NCBI RefSeq assembly: GCF_002563635.1
Contig: NZ_PDIZ01000001.1
Span: 2,542,001-2,606,000, forward strand
Direction: 5' to 3'
DNA from: Bacillus sp. es.036
GTDB lineage: Bacteria > Bacillota > Bacilli > Bacillales > Guptibacillaceae
DNA: 64,000 nucleotides
The notes under the pieces are model-generated. The model was not told the origin of the DNA. It did not search any database and was given only the letters and a program-made list of their open reading frames with translations. Below are positions 1-9,088 of this stretch, in pieces. The position numbers and the translations under genes are program-made. Each line of letters begins with the position of its first letter. Position 1 is the first letter of the stretch.

Positions 1-50
1 AGCACATTGAGATTTATCAGTAGCCATTGAAATTCTTACTGAGGATAGCG

Positions 51-86
51 AAACCGGTCTAATCCAAAGGGTGAGACCGGTTTTCT
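51..86 (+). terminator. Rho-independent terminator
   Basis: An inverted repeat of ten pairs (AAACCGGTCT / AGACCGGTTT) has a 13-base loop and is followed by TTTTCT on the plus strand. The T tract is on the plus side, so it probably ends a plus-strand gene lying left of the window. It may also help end the TetR gene, whose stop is 27 bases to the right. Confidence 0.7.
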
Positions 87-112
87 AATTTATACTAAAT
101 CCGTCCGCCTAC

Positions 113-700
113 TTAACACCCTTGAATCCCTCTCCAGAAAATACGCCAGGCATTTTGGAGACGCTCTTCATGCTCTACTTCAGAATAATAAAAGAGCTGT
201 TCAAATGTGCCATCTAGTAGACAGATATAAGCATCGATTACCTCATCAGAATCGCCTTGAATATCTCCCCTTCTTTTCCCCTCTTTCACTACACTTAGTA
301 ATACGTTCGTTAACGCTTCTTCTGATTGAATAAACTGTTCGTTAAATGTTTCTTTCAGTACTAACGGGGGAAAAAGCATGAACCTCTTAAAGAGAAGCCC
401 AAGATCTTCATTTTCAAGATAGGTTGTATGGTCTTTCAATAAGCTATATAACTGTCTTTCCGTCGACAGTTCACGATACTGTTGAACTTGCATTTCTAGA
501 AAATCACGATAATCTCGATTTACTTTTTGAAGAATCGCGAAGAAAAGATCTTCTTTACTTGCAAAATGAGCATATAATGAGGGTTTTTTTATGCCAACAC
601 ATTTCGCAATTTTACTTAATGATGTACCTTCGAAACCTTTTCTCGCAAATAACGGGAGAGCTGCTCGTTCGATCCGCTCACTCATCGGTAGCTTGGACAT
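113..700 (-). CDS. TetR/AcrR-family transcriptional regulator
   Basis: A 195-residue one-component regulator. Residues 5-55 form a typical TetR DNA-binding helix-turn-helix (RKGFEGTSLSKIAK, then KKPSLYAHFASKEDLF). The rest is the all-helical ligand and dimer domain, whose ligand cannot be read from sequence. I chose the ATG at 700 because AGGAGTG lies 8 bases upstream. The ATG at 718 would put that ribosome site inside the gene. It is divergent from the choline-transporter-like gene across about 650 bases, so it may control that gene or itself. A BetI-like role is only a positional inference. Confidence 0.85.
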   Translation of the reverse strand: MSKLPMSERIERAALPLFARKGFEGTSLSKIAKCVGIKKPSLYAHFASKEDLFFAILQKVNRDYRDFLEMQVQQYRELSTERQLYSLLKDHTTYLENEDLGLLFKRFMLFPPLVLKETFNEQFIQSEEALTNVLLSVVKEGKRRGDIQGDSDEVIDAYICLLDGTFEQLFYYSEVEHEERLQNAWRIFWRGIQGC

Positions 701-808
701 CCTGGTCACTCCTAACATATTTCAGGCTTATAAGTTCCCCTACTCCATTACAAATTCGGTTCTTCCCCAGCACGAAAATATAATCTTCACTAACTCATAA
801 TTTATTTT

Positions 809-827
809 GTTAAATATTTTCTTAACG
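809..827. promoter_or_regulatory. Candidate operator, left arm of an inverted pair
   Basis: The 19-base sequence GTTAAATATTTTCTTAACG occurs here, and its exact reverse complement lies at 1086-1104. Each arm is itself a near-palindrome (GTTAA ... TTAAC). The pair sits in the control region between the TetR gene and the transporter gene. Similar sequences occur upstream of gbsA and of the binding-protein gene, so a GbsR or TetR binding site is plausible. Confidence 0.5.
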
Positions 828-1085
828 TTTTCAACAACTTTAAATGCTATCATTTACGCTTAGATCTGTCAAAAAGGTTCCCAATCACCTTCTCTCATTT
901 AAATTTACAGGGAGGGGGATTTCAAATTAAATATTAAAAAACAGCCTGATTTTACGGTAATTATCTCGATCTACCTCTTCTACTTATGAATGTTTCTAAT
1001 AGATGAAAATAAGAACGATCTCTTTTCAATCAATCCAGGCGTATTTGACAAGGAAATCTAATCATGTAATATTTATTATTAAATA

Positions 1086-1104
1086 CGTTAAGAAAATATT
1101 TAAC
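1086..1104. promoter_or_regulatory. Candidate operator, right arm of an inverted pair
   Basis: Exact reverse complement of 809-827, followed by AACACAGTTAA-like sequence. It lies about 240 bases before the transporter start. The rest of 701-1346 holds no gene that I can support. Confidence 0.5.
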
Positions 1105-1346
1105 ACAGTTAATTTTTATGAAAGGGGTACAAGAATTTGAAAGTAACTAATAATGATATCCAGGAGCAACTTCCTTAAGTTTATCGAAAGAAAAGTGAAC
1201 GCTGAAGTAGCGTAGAGTCGAACAATTGACGGCAAAGCAATAATAGCCGATGGCTTATGTACGAAAACAACACATTAGACGTATTCCTCAATCAGGATAC
1301 GTTTTCAACAAGTTTTAACTTAAAAATTTTCAAGAGGTGAAGGTAT

Positions 1347-2975
1347 TTGAGTGAAGGAAAAAGTAAATTATTAAAAATAGGTACATTTGTAGCAGCTATT
1401 TTAGTTATGTTTGTTTATTTAGGAACGACCAACTCGAATGTTAACTGGGGCTCCTTTATTGCCATGTTAGTATTCTACGGAATTATCTATTATATTGGAG
1501 CGTTTATGGCAAGTGGTAAATCGGAATCTGCATCAGATATGATGGTAGCGAAACGCTCTTTACCATTGTGGATCTCGATGTTTACAATGGCTGCCACATG
1601 GGTTGGTGGCGGTTACATATCAGGTACCGCAGAATCAACTTATTCACTTGGACTAGTATGGGCACAGGCGCCATGGGGGTATGCACTAAGTTTAATTGTT
1701 GGTGGTATCTTCTATGCGAGAAAAATGCGTCGCTATGAATTTATGACCATGATAGATCCACTCGAACAACGATTCGGAAAGAAAGTTGCTGGTGTCTTAT
1801 ACATCCCCGCTCTTTTAGGAGAGGTCTTCTGGAGTGGTGCAATCTTAACAGCTTTAGGAACAACTTTTGGGACAATTCTAGGTTTGGATTTTCAAACGTC
1901 TATTATTCTATCAGCCATTATTGCAGTGGCTTACACTGTCGTCGGTGGCATGTGGTCCGTTGCTTTTACTGATGTATTCCAAATGCTCGCTGTTATGATC
2001 GGACTGTTCTTAGTGCTTCCTTATGCACTATCAGAAGTAGGCGGGTTAAGTTCCGTTTGGAACCACTATCAAACCGATATGGGAAGCTATGCAAGTCTTT
2101 TCCCTCCATTAGACGGCTGGAAAGACCCTGAATGGGGAAACTATTATTGGAACTGGTGGGATTTTGCCTTACTACTCGTTTTTGGTGGAATCCCGTGGCA
2201 GGTCTACTTCCAGCGTGTTCTTTCAGCTAAATCGGAAAACACGGCGATGTGGCTTTCCATTATCGCTGGATTCATTTGTATAATTGCTGCGATTCCAGCC
2301 GTTATCATTGGGGCGATCGGATTAGATACAGATTGGGCAAGTCTTGGTATAAATGCTCCCGATAACCCATCTATGATTCTTCCTTATGTCTTACAATATT
2401 TAACGCCTGGAGTGATTGGCGCGATTGGATTGGGTGCTCTAGCAGCTGCTGTTATGTCATCAATGGATTCTTCCATTCTATCAGCATCATCTATGGCAGC
2501 CTGGAATGTGTACAGACCACTGTTCAAGCCCGATGCATCAAGCGATCAACTTAAGAAAATGATCAAGCGCTCGATCGTTTTGGTTGGAATTGCAGCCACG
2601 ATCATTGCCCTGAACGTTCAAAGCGTTTACGCATTGTGGTATCTTGCTGCGGACCTTGTTTATGTGATTCTATTTCCTCAGTTAACAACCGCTTTGTTCT
2701 TGAAAGATGCGAATAAATACGGTTCAATTGCAGGATTAGTCGTTTCTTTCATCCTTCGAATAGGCGGTGGAGAACCAATTATCGGACTTCCAGTTTTCCT
2801 CCCTTATCCGATGATTGAAGATGGCATTGTCCTGTTCCCGTTCCGAACACTCGCAATGGTAGCAGGTTTGGTAACCATTATCGTGGTGTCTAAAGCGACC
2901 AAGAAAATGTGTCCACCTAAACCACTATTGATGCCAGCTGAGAGAGAAAACGGTAATGAAAAGATTGCCTCGTAG
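1347..2975 (+). CDS. Sodium:solute symporter, CHT1-like choline transporter
   Basis: A 542-residue polytopic membrane protein of the SSS/SLC5 family, predicted to import choline with sodium. Several blocks look like the animal high-affinity choline transporter (SLC5A7), as I recall it: TWVGGGYISGTAE (84-96), a WAQAP-containing segment near 105, GGIPWQVYFQRVLS (280-293), MSSMDSSILSASSM (370-383) and a LWYLAADLVY segment near 430. It starts at TTG after AGAGGTGAAGG; no in-frame ATG nearby has a ribosome site. A strong terminator follows. The neighbouring choline dehydrogenase, GbsA and GbsR support choline as substrate, but another quaternary amine is possible. Confidence 0.85.
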   Translation: MSEGKSKLLKIGTFVAAILVMFVYLGTTNSNVNWGSFIAMLVFYGIIYYIGAFMASGKSESASDMMVAKRSLPLWISMFTMAATWVGGGYISGTAESTYSLGLVWAQAPWGYALSLIVGGIFYARKMRRYEFMTMIDPLEQRFGKKVAGVLYIPALLGEVFWSGAILTALGTTFGTILGLDFQTSIILSAIIAVAYTVVGGMWSVAFTDVFQMLAVMIGLFLVLPYALSEVGGLSSVWNHYQTDMGSYASLFPPLDGWKDPEWGNYYWNWWDFALLLVFGGIPWQVYFQRVLSAKSENTAMWLSIIAGFICIIAAIPAVIIGAIGLDTDWASLGINAPDNPSMILPYVLQYLTPGVIGAIGLGALAAAVMSSMDSSILSASSMAAWNVYRPLFKPDASSDQLKKMIKRSIVLVGIAATIIALNVQSVYALWYLAADLVYVILFPQLTTALFLKDANKYGSIAGLVVSFILRIGGGEPIIGLPVFLPYPMIEDGIVLFPFRTLAMVAGLVTIIVVSKATKKMCPPKPLLMPAERENGNEKIAS

Positions 2976-2993
2976 ATAAATCAAGACGAATGA

Positions 2994-3040
2994 AAACGGC
3001 CTCCTACATCGATAGCGATGTAGGAGGCCGTTTGTTATTT
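2994..3040 (+). terminator. Terminator of the transporter gene
   Basis: A perfect 18-pair stem (AAACGGCCTCCTACATCG and its complement) with the loop ATAG, followed by GTTATTT, starts 19 bases after the transporter stop. Confidence 0.85.
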
Positions 3041-3430
3041 ACTAGTATTCTTATTGTATTCTAATGCACTTAGAATGGTGAATCTTAAAAGCGAGGATTT
3101 CACACCCTTTTGATAGCCTCTTATAATGACATGAGGCTGTTTAAATCGTATTTCAAGGAAATACCCTTCTCCTATAGCTTACTCTCTCAGAATTGGTTCT
3201 TAAGCCACTACAGTAATTCCAGAGAATTTCTTCTCACTAAGTACTTACCTATCCTAAAAATATAGCAGGTTTTATACTACTCTAATTGAACCTCTCATCC
3301 AACTTCATCATTAAAAAGACGTACCCTCATTCTTACTATCATTCACTAGAATAAACCATAAAGAAGACTAAATGTATTGTTTAAAAACTATTAGATAAGA
3401 TTCAAAGATCGATTTTCTATCATTTATAAC
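3041..3430. other. Intergenic stretch without recognised genes
   Basis: AT-rich sequence between the transporter terminator and the two minus-strand hairpins that precede betA's end. No ORF with a ribosome site and no RNA gene was seen. Confidence 0.5.
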
Positions 3431-3432
3431 AT

Positions 3433-3470
3433 CAAAAAAAGCATTCGTTGCCATCAGACATCGAATGCTT
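3433..3470 (-). terminator. Hairpin with T tract on the minus strand
   Basis: A nine-pair stem AAGCATTCG / CGAATGCTT is followed on the minus strand by seven T residues. It lies past the main betA terminator and may be a second stop. Confidence 0.55.
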
Positions 3471-3539
3471 ACGGTGAACTTAAAAACGTGAGCTCTATCA
3501 AAAGACAGAGTAGCCAAGGATAGAAGTAGAAAGCAAACA

Positions 3540-3595
3540 CAAAAAGAGAAGGCGTCCTCTCAATCATACCTCAGGTTTTGAAAGGACACCTTCTC
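3540..3595 (-). terminator. Terminator of the gbsA-betA unit
   Basis: The stem GAGAAGGCGTCCT / AGGACACCTTCTC lies 10 bases past the betA stop and is followed by TTTTTG on the minus strand. Confidence 0.75.
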
Positions 3596-3604
3596 ATAAA
3601 AGCT

Positions 3605-5284
3605 TTATTTTGTTACCGTACCTGCATCTGCCGGATGAACACCATGACGATAGAAGTCAGCATCAATTGGATCGAGTGGTTTACGTCCAAGAATCAGATC
3701 GGCTGCCTTTTCCGCTAACATCAAAACAGGCGCATGAATATTGCCGTTTGTTACGTAAGGCATAGCAGACGCATCGACTACACGTACATTATCCAGACCA
3801 TGAACCTTCATCGTTTTCGGATCTACAACCGCCATTGGATCGGAAGCTGGTCCCATTTTTGCCGTACAAGACGGATGAAGGGCAGTTTCAGCATCGTTTC
3901 TTACCCATTCCAAAATCTCTTCGTCTGTTTGAACAGATGGACCTGGAGAAATTTCTCCTGAGTTATATGGTTTTATCGCTGGTTGCTTCATAATTTCACG
4001 AGAAACTCTTACTGCTTCCACCCACTCGCGTTTGTCCTGTTCCGTAGAAAGATAATTGTAAACCATGCTTGGATGCTCTTTCGGATCTGTCGAACGGATC
4101 TTTAATGAGCCACGAGCGTCAGAGTACATTGGTCCTACATGAACCTGGAATCCGTGAGCCGTATCCGCTTTTTGACCATCGTAACGGACGGCAACCGGAA
4201 GGAAGTGGAACATTAAGTTCGGATATTTAACATCCTCATTGGAACGAACGAAGCCTCCACCTTCAAAATGGTTTGTCGCTGCAGGACCCGTTCTGCCAAG
4301 CATCCACTGCAAACCAATCCATGGCATACGAGCTTTATTCAAGTTAGGCTGTTCGGAAACAGGCTGCGGACAAGCGTGCTGGATGTAGACTTCAAGGTGA
4401 TCCTGAAGGTTTTCTCCGACACCTGGAAGGTCGACAACTGGTTTAATCCCTAGAGAGCGAAGGTGTTTTGCATCTCCTACACCTGACAGTTGAAGAAGCT
4501 GCGGCGTATTGATCGCCCCACCTGAAAGGATCACTTCACCAGCTTGAACTTGATGCATTTGTCCATTTTGTGAATAGGTCAATCCTTTAGCGCGCGTACC
4601 ATCAAAATCGATACTAGCAACGAAAGCGCGCGTTTTTACTGTTAAGTTCTCTCGTTTCATGGCTGGGTGTAAATAAGCACGAGATGCAGACAAACGCTGT
4701 CCTTTGTATACATGCTTATCAAATGGACCAAATCCTTCCTGACGGAAACCGTTCACATCAGGAGTTCGTGAATATCCAGCCTCTACACCAGCATTAAAGA
4801 AAGCCTGGAACAAAGGATTTTTCGCTGGTCCACGCTCCAATTTGATCGGACCATCGTGACCGCGAAGCTCATCGTCTGGTGATCCTAAAGCATTCTCTAA
4901 ACGCTTGAAGTAAGGAAGACAGTGTGCGAAATTCCACGTTTCCATCCCTTCATCTGCTCCCCAGCGTTCGTAGTCCAACGGGTTTCCTCGTTGATAAATC
5001 ATACCGTTAATTGAACTTGATCCACCAAGTAGCTTTCCTCGTGCATGCTTAATACGACGCCCATTCATGTGTGGCTCAGGGTCAGATTCATATTTCCAAT
5101 CGTAAAGGCTCTTTCCTGCTGGAAACGGTAGAGCTGCCGGCATTTGAATTAAGAGATCCCATGAATAATCTTTTCGTCCTGCTTCTAATACTAGGACACT
5201 TTTTGTACCATCTGCGCTTAGACGGTCGCCGAGTACAGAACCTGCACTACCGCCGCCAACTATGACAATATCGTACTTTTCCAT
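3605..5284 (-). CDS. betA: Choline dehydrogenase (GMC oxidoreductase)
   Basis: A 559-residue FAD enzyme predicted to oxidise choline to betaine aldehyde, the substrate of GbsA next door. It has the N-terminal FAD motif [15 protein letters not shown] (8-22), GMC signature 1 [20 protein letters not shown] (81-100), signature 2 around [15 protein letters not shown] (near 257-271), a probable catalytic histidine in [10 protein letters not shown] (near 470) and the C-terminal [17 protein letters not shown] segment. The ATG follows AAGGAGGA. It lies 171 bases downstream of gbsA on the same strand and is probably cotranscribed. B. subtilis uses a type III alcohol dehydrogenase (GbsB) at this step instead. 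Other GMC alcohol oxidases are possible, but context favours choline. Confidence 0.88.
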   Translation of the reverse strand: MEKYDIVIVGGGSAGSVLGDRLSADGTKSVLVLEAGRKDYSWDLLIQMPAALPFPAGKSLYDWKYESDPEPHMNGRRIKHARGKLLGGSSSINGMIYQRGNPLDYERWGADEGMETWNFAHCLPYFKRLENALGSPDDELRGHDGPIKLERGPAKNPLFQAFFNAGVEAGYSRTPDVNGFRQEGFGPFDKHVYKGQRLSASRAYLHPAMKRENLTVKTRAFVASIDFDGTRAKGLTYSQNGQMHQVQAGEVILSGGAINTPQLLQLSGVGDAKHLRSLGIKPVVDLPGVGENLQDHLEVYIQHACPQPVSEQPNLNKARMPWIGLQWMLGRTGPAATNHFEGGGFVRSNEDVKYPNLMFHFLPVAVRYDGQKADTAHGFQVHVGPMYSDARGSLKIRSTDPKEHPSMVYNYLSTEQDKREWVEAVRVSREIMKQPAIKPYNSGEISPGPSVQTDEEILEWVRNDAETALHPSCTAKMGPASDPMAVVDPKTMKVHGLDNVRVVDASAMPYVTNGNIHAPVLMLAEKAADLILGRKPLDPIDADFYRHGVHPADAGTVTK

Positions 5285-5455
5285 ATTGTTGTATTCCTCC
5301 TTGAAGTTTAAAAAGGGAATTTACCTGTAGGTCTCATCCCCTTCTTTTTTTCTAATAGATCATTTTTCTTCCTATATTTATCTCGAGTTTGAGCTTTTAA
5401 GGGAGAACCAAATCTCCCATTATTGTGATTCAGTAAGTAGGGGTGAACGACTCGA

Positions 5456-6928
5456 TTAGAACCAATTAATCGTTTCAGGTTTAAGGTTTTGGAAGATATG
5501 CTTCGTTTCGGTATATTCTTCTAGACCTGCTTTACCAAGTTCACGGCCAATACCAGACTGCTTAAATCCACCCCAAGGTGCATGCGGGAAATAAAGGTTG
5601 AAATCATTGATCCAAACCGTACCCATGCGCATTTTTGCGGCACAGCGTTCTGCTTTTGCAATATCTTTTGTCCATACGCCGCCTGCGAGTCCGTAAATTG
5701 AGTCATTTGCAAGCTTGATCGCTTCTTCTTCAGCCTTGAATTTCTCAACTGTGATAATCGGACCAAAAGCTTCATCTTGAACAATACTCATATCGGTTGA
5801 GCAGTCTGTGAAAATCGTTGGCAAGTAGAAAAAACCTTGTTGTAGTTCTGGATCTTCTGGGCGCTTGCCACCAACGGCTACAGTAGCGCCTTCTTTAATT
5901 CCTGCTTCAACATACTTTTCTACTTTCGATAGGTGTTCAGCAGAAATAAGTGGACCCATTTGAGTCTCTTCATCAAATCCGCTTCCAAGTTTGAATTTTT
6001 TCACACGCTCGACAAGCGCATCAACGAATTCATCATGAATGCTTTCTTCTACAATAAGTCTTGTCCCAGCGGAACAAATTTGTCCTGCGTGGAAAAACAC
6101 CCCGTTTAACGCTTGATCAACAGCGATATCAAAATCAGCATCAGCAAAAATAACATTCGGGTTTTTACCACCAAGCTCTAGCGCAAGGTTTTTCACATTC
6201 ACGCTTGCTGCTTGCATAATTTTCTTCCCAGTCGCAATGCCGCCTGTGAAAGAAATAAGATCAACATCCGTGTTATTTGATAACTCCGCGCCAACTGTGT
6301 CTCCCGCACCAAGAACGAGGTTAGCTACCCCAGCAGGTACTCCCGCCTCTTCCATTAGTTCAAATACTTTGATATGCGTAAGCGGCGTAATTTCACTTGG
6401 CTTGATAATCAACGTATTTCCTGTTGCAAGTGCTGGAGCCAGTTTCCAAGACGCTTGAAGTAAAGGATAGTTCCAAGGCGTAATTTGACCACATACGCCG
6501 ACTGGTTCATGTACGACTTTACTAATTGAATTTGCTACCGGAGCATCGATTAGCTCTCCGCCATCTTTATCTGCGAGTTCTGCAAAATAGCGGAACACAC
6601 CTGCGATATCATCCATGTCTCCACGGCTTTCTTCAACTGTTTTACCAGTATCCAATGACTCAAGATGAGCAAGTTCTTCTTTATCTCGTTCAATTAATTC
6701 AGCAATCTTCCTTACGATTGCTCCCCGCTCAGTTGCAGGCGTAAATGCCCACTCGCCATTATCAAATGCTTCTCTTGCAGCCGCGATTGCTGCTTTCGCA
6801 TCTGATTCGTCACCTTCTGGGACAGTTGCAATGATTTCTTGGTTATATGGGTTAATAACTTTACGCATACGTCCCGAGTTCGCGCCAACCCATTTACCGT
6901 TAATGTATTGTTGTAGTTTAAGATCCAA
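5456..6928 (-). CDS. gbsA: Betaine aldehyde dehydrogenase
   Basis: A 490-residue NAD(P)-dependent aldehyde dehydrogenase predicted to convert betaine aldehyde to the osmoprotectant glycine betaine. The glutamate motif LALELGGKNPN and the catalytic cysteine motif GQICSAGTRL are both present, as is the NAD-site serine motif SFTGGIATGK. I chose the TTG at 6928 because GGAG lies 9 bases before it; a longer TTG start at 6943 lacks a ribosome site. This gives 490 residues, the usual length of GbsA/BetB. betA follows on the same strand and gbsR is divergent. A candidate operator lies at 6964-6981, just upstream of the start. Confidence 0.92.
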   Translation of the reverse strand: MDLKLQQYINGKWVGANSGRMRKVINPYNQEIIATVPEGDESDAKAAIAAAREAFDNGEWAFTPATERGAIVRKIAELIERDKEELAHLESLDTGKTVEESRGDMDDIAGVFRYFAELADKDGGELIDAPVANSISKVVHEPVGVCGQITPWNYPLLQASWKLAPALATGNTLIIKPSEITPLTHIKVFELMEEAGVPAGVANLVLGAGDTVGAELSNNTDVDLISFTGGIATGKKIMQAASVNVKNLALELGGKNPNVIFADADFDIAVDQALNGVFFHAGQICSAGTRLIVEESIHDEFVDALVERVKKFKLGSGFDEETQMGPLISAEHLSKVEKYVEAGIKEGATVAVGGKRPEDPELQQGFFYLPTIFTDCSTDMSIVQDEAFGPIITVEKFKAEEEAIKLANDSIYGLAGGVWTKDIAKAERCAAKMRMGTVWINDFNLYFPHAPWGGFKQSGIGRELGKAGLEEYTETKHIFQNLKPETINWF

Positions 6929-6963
6929 ATTGATCAACTCCAATGCCGAAGTAAGTTAAGTTT

Positions 6964-6981
6964 ATTAAGAATTTATTTAAC
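6964..6981. promoter_or_regulatory. Candidate operator upstream of gbsA
   Basis: ATTAAGAATTTATTTAAC matches the motif at 1087-1104 (GTTAAGAAAATATTTAAC) at 15 of 18 positions and is likewise followed by AACACA-TTTAA-like bases. Its place between gbsR and gbsA fits repression by GbsR. Confidence 0.5.
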
Positions 6982-7213
6982 ACATTTAACGTTAACACGT
7001 CCTTTTAAGACTGTCAAAACAATTTCATTCGCAAATTTTAGAAAGGATTAAGTTCTTCTAAAATGGTTATACCTATTAATGTAGTTATGTTTTAGAGGGC
7101 AAAAATAAAAATCTTATATTTGACATTTCCCCTGAACAAGTTAACATTAAGTTCGTAAAGAAAATTTGATAATTACTTAACACGATTTACTTTTCTATCG
7201 AAGGAGCGACCTA

Positions 7214-7765
7214 ATGAGTGAATATAATGAAAGACCCAGAATGAAAATAGAAGAAGCCAAAGATAAAGTGATTGGCGCCATTGCGGAGACGATGGATTTA
7301 TATGGGGTAACACCCGCAGCCGCTAATTTATACGCGACGATGTACTTTAAAGACCAAATGACTCTTGATGAAATGCGCACGGAACTCGGAATGAGTAAAC
7401 CAAGTATGAGTACGAGCGTCCGCAAGCTACAAGAAATTGAAATGGTCAAAAAAACGTTTACACGCGGCTCAAGAAAACATACTTACGTAGCTGAGAAGAA
7501 TTTCTTTCGTTCCTTTATGGCGTTTTACTGCCAAATGTGGGAACGCGAAGTGAAAATGAATTTGGAAGCGATTGAGGAAGCCCAAGAAGATTTTATAGAC
7601 GTGATCAAAGATTCCACAAGCACTCCAGAGATCGTAGCAACCGCAAAAAAACACTATGATCAATTAGAGGAATCGAAAAAATACTATCACTGGTTGGATG
7701 ATTTAGTTGAAAGTATAAGAAGCGGTAAGATCTTTGAATTTTTGCCGAAGGATCAAGAGGATTAA
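7214..7765 (+). CDS. gbsR: GbsR-type choline-responsive repressor
   Basis: A 183-residue MarR-like winged-helix protein. The DNA-binding part is near residues 45-80 (DQMTLDEMRTELGMSKPSMSTSVRKLQEIEMVKK). The C-terminal half is helical, as in GbsR. In B. subtilis GbsR represses gbsAB and opuB and is released by choline; I transfer this role by family and by the divergent gbsA. The ATG follows AAGGAGCGACCTA. A near-perfect terminator hairpin follows the gene. Confidence 0.88.
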   Translation: MSEYNERPRMKIEEAKDKVIGAIAETMDLYGVTPAAANLYATMYFKDQMTLDEMRTELGMSKPSMSTSVRKLQEIEMVKKTFTRGSRKHTYVAEKNFFRSFMAFYCQMWEREVKMNLEAIEEAQEDFIDVIKDSTSTPEIVATAKKHYDQLEESKKYYHWLDDLVESIRSGKIFEFLPKDQED

Positions 7766-7771
7766 AAGGAA

Positions 7772-7816
7772 CCAGGTAGTTGATAGCTGACCTGCTATCA
7801 ACTACCTGGCATTATT
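7772..7816 (+). terminator. Terminator of gbsR
   Basis: A perfect 16-pair inverted repeat (CCAGGTAGTTGATAGC and its complement) with the loop TGACCT, followed by CATTATTT. The T tail is weak. Confidence 0.7.
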
Positions 7817-7862
7817 TATGATCCGTATGCACATAAAAAAGTAGGCTTTGTGCTGCGCTATT

Positions 7863-7880
7863 GTTAAAAAAATTCTTAAT
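7863..7880. promoter_or_regulatory. Candidate operator upstream of the binding-protein gene
   Basis: GTTAAAAAAATTCTTAAT matches GTTAAATATTTTCTTAAC (809-826) at 14 of 18 positions. It lies 59 bases before the start of the glycine-betaine-type binding protein gene. Confidence 0.45.
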
Positions 7881-7938
7881 ATATTAAACTTTTAAGTTGT
7901 GGATATGAATTATTATCATACAGGGGGAATGAAACAAG

Positions 7939-8820
7939 ATGATACAAAGCAAAAAAGGACTTAGCGTGTTGATCACCATCTTAATGGTCGCTGTACTGGC
8001 CGCTTGCGGAAATAGTGGCGAATCAGGGGCAGAATCAGAGGGAAAAGATAAAACGATAGCAATTGGTCAAATTAATTGGGCTGAAAATATTGCTGTCACA
8101 AATATGTGGAAAGTGATTTTAGAAGATAAGGGATATGACGTAGAATTTAACTATTTGAACATGGGTTCTACCATGACGGCGTTAGATAGCGGCGATTTAG
8201 ATGCTAGTTTAGAAGTATGGCTACCCGTTCAGGATGCGAATTATTTAGAGAAATATCAGGATACGGTTAACTTCTCAGAGGCTACCTGGTTTGACGATGC
8301 AAAAGTAGGACTCGTGGTTCCAACCTATTTAGAAGACATTAATAGCGTGAAAGACTTAAATGACCATAAGGAACTGTTCGATAGCGAAATTGTTGGTTTT
8401 GATCCTGGTGCAGGTACGATGGAAGTGACGGAACAATTAATAAAGGACTATGATCTCGATTTTGAACTAGTCCCAAGCTCCGAATCAGCCATGTTAGCAG
8501 AAATTAAAAAAGCAGTAAAAGATGAAGAACCAATCGTAGCCCCACTTTGGAGTCCACACTGGGTATTCTCCAAATATGACTTGAAATTCCTAGAAGATCC
8601 GAATAACACATTCGGTGGTGTCGAGAAAATTCACCATGCGACAAGACAAGGATTTGATGAAGATTATCCAGAGGTAAGCGAATGGTTTAAAAACTGGAAG
8701 ATGAATGATCAACAAATCGGAGAGCTGATTGACTACGTAGAAAGTAGCGAAGAGCCTGTTGATGGTGCTAAGAAATGGGTTGAGGAAAATCAAGATTTGA
8801 TTGATGAATGGGTAAAATAA
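7939..8820 (+). CDS. Glycine betaine/choline ABC transporter substrate-binding lipoprotein
   Basis: A 293-residue lipoprotein with the signal peptide and lipobox VLAACG (cysteine near 23), so it should be anchored outside the membrane. The mature part resembles the OpuAC/ProX-type binding proteins for quaternary amines: GQINWAENIAVTNMWK, then LNMGSTMTALDSGDLDASLEVW, with several tryptophans that could form the cation box. No ATPase or permease gene is adjacent, so it is either an orphan or serves an Opu system encoded elsewhere. The ATG follows GGGGGAATGAAACAAG. A motif shared with the choline genes lies upstream. Its ligand is not fixed by the sequence. Confidence 0.85.
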   Translation: MIQSKKGLSVLITILMVAVLAACGNSGESGAESEGKDKTIAIGQINWAENIAVTNMWKVILEDKGYDVEFNYLNMGSTMTALDSGDLDASLEVWLPVQDANYLEKYQDTVNFSEATWFDDAKVGLVVPTYLEDINSVKDLNDHKELFDSEIVGFDPGAGTMEVTEQLIKDYDLDFELVPSSESAMLAEIKKAVKDEEPIVAPLWSPHWVFSKYDLKFLEDPNNTFGGVEKIHHATRQGFDEDYPEVSEWFKNWKMNDQQIGELIDYVESSEEPVDGAKKWVEENQDLIDEWVK

Positions 8821-8836
8821 AAGCATAAACGTAAAA

Positions 8837-8882
8837 AAGAAGCTAGTCTCTTGTTATTTTGGAGGCCAGCTTCTTTGTTTTA
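8837..8882 (+). terminator. Terminator of the binding-protein gene
   Basis: The stem AAGAAGCTAGTCTC / GAGGCCAGCTTCTT (with mismatches) is followed by TGTTTT on the plus strand. Confidence 0.7.
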
Positions 8883-9024
8883 GGAAATTTTTTGTAGAAA
8901 AGTTACTTTTATAAATCAGTCATGTAAGAATCATCGAGACAGTTACTATTAATACTTTTATTTACTCAAATGTTAACCCAGTCACTCAGACTCACTATAG
9001 ATATTTAGGTCATTCAACTTAAAG

Positions 9025-9050
9025 GATTACCCGACTAATTCTTCGGGTAT
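9025..9050 (+). promoter_or_regulatory. Possible sigma-B-type promoter
   Basis: GATTAC at 9025-9030 and GGGTAT at 9045-9050 are 14 bases apart, 39 bases before the stress gene. The -10 equals the sigma-B consensus GGGTAT; the -35 matches GTTTAA at four of six positions. The family (YflT/GSP17M) is sigma-B dependent in B. subtilis. Confidence 0.45.
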
Positions 9051-9088
9051 TGTGTATTATTGGAAGACAATCATAGGAGGCTGAAGGT

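Noticed and set aside
6237-6744. Two plus-strand frames inside gbsA
   Set aside because: gbsA is continuous and fully motif-supported, so these are shadows.
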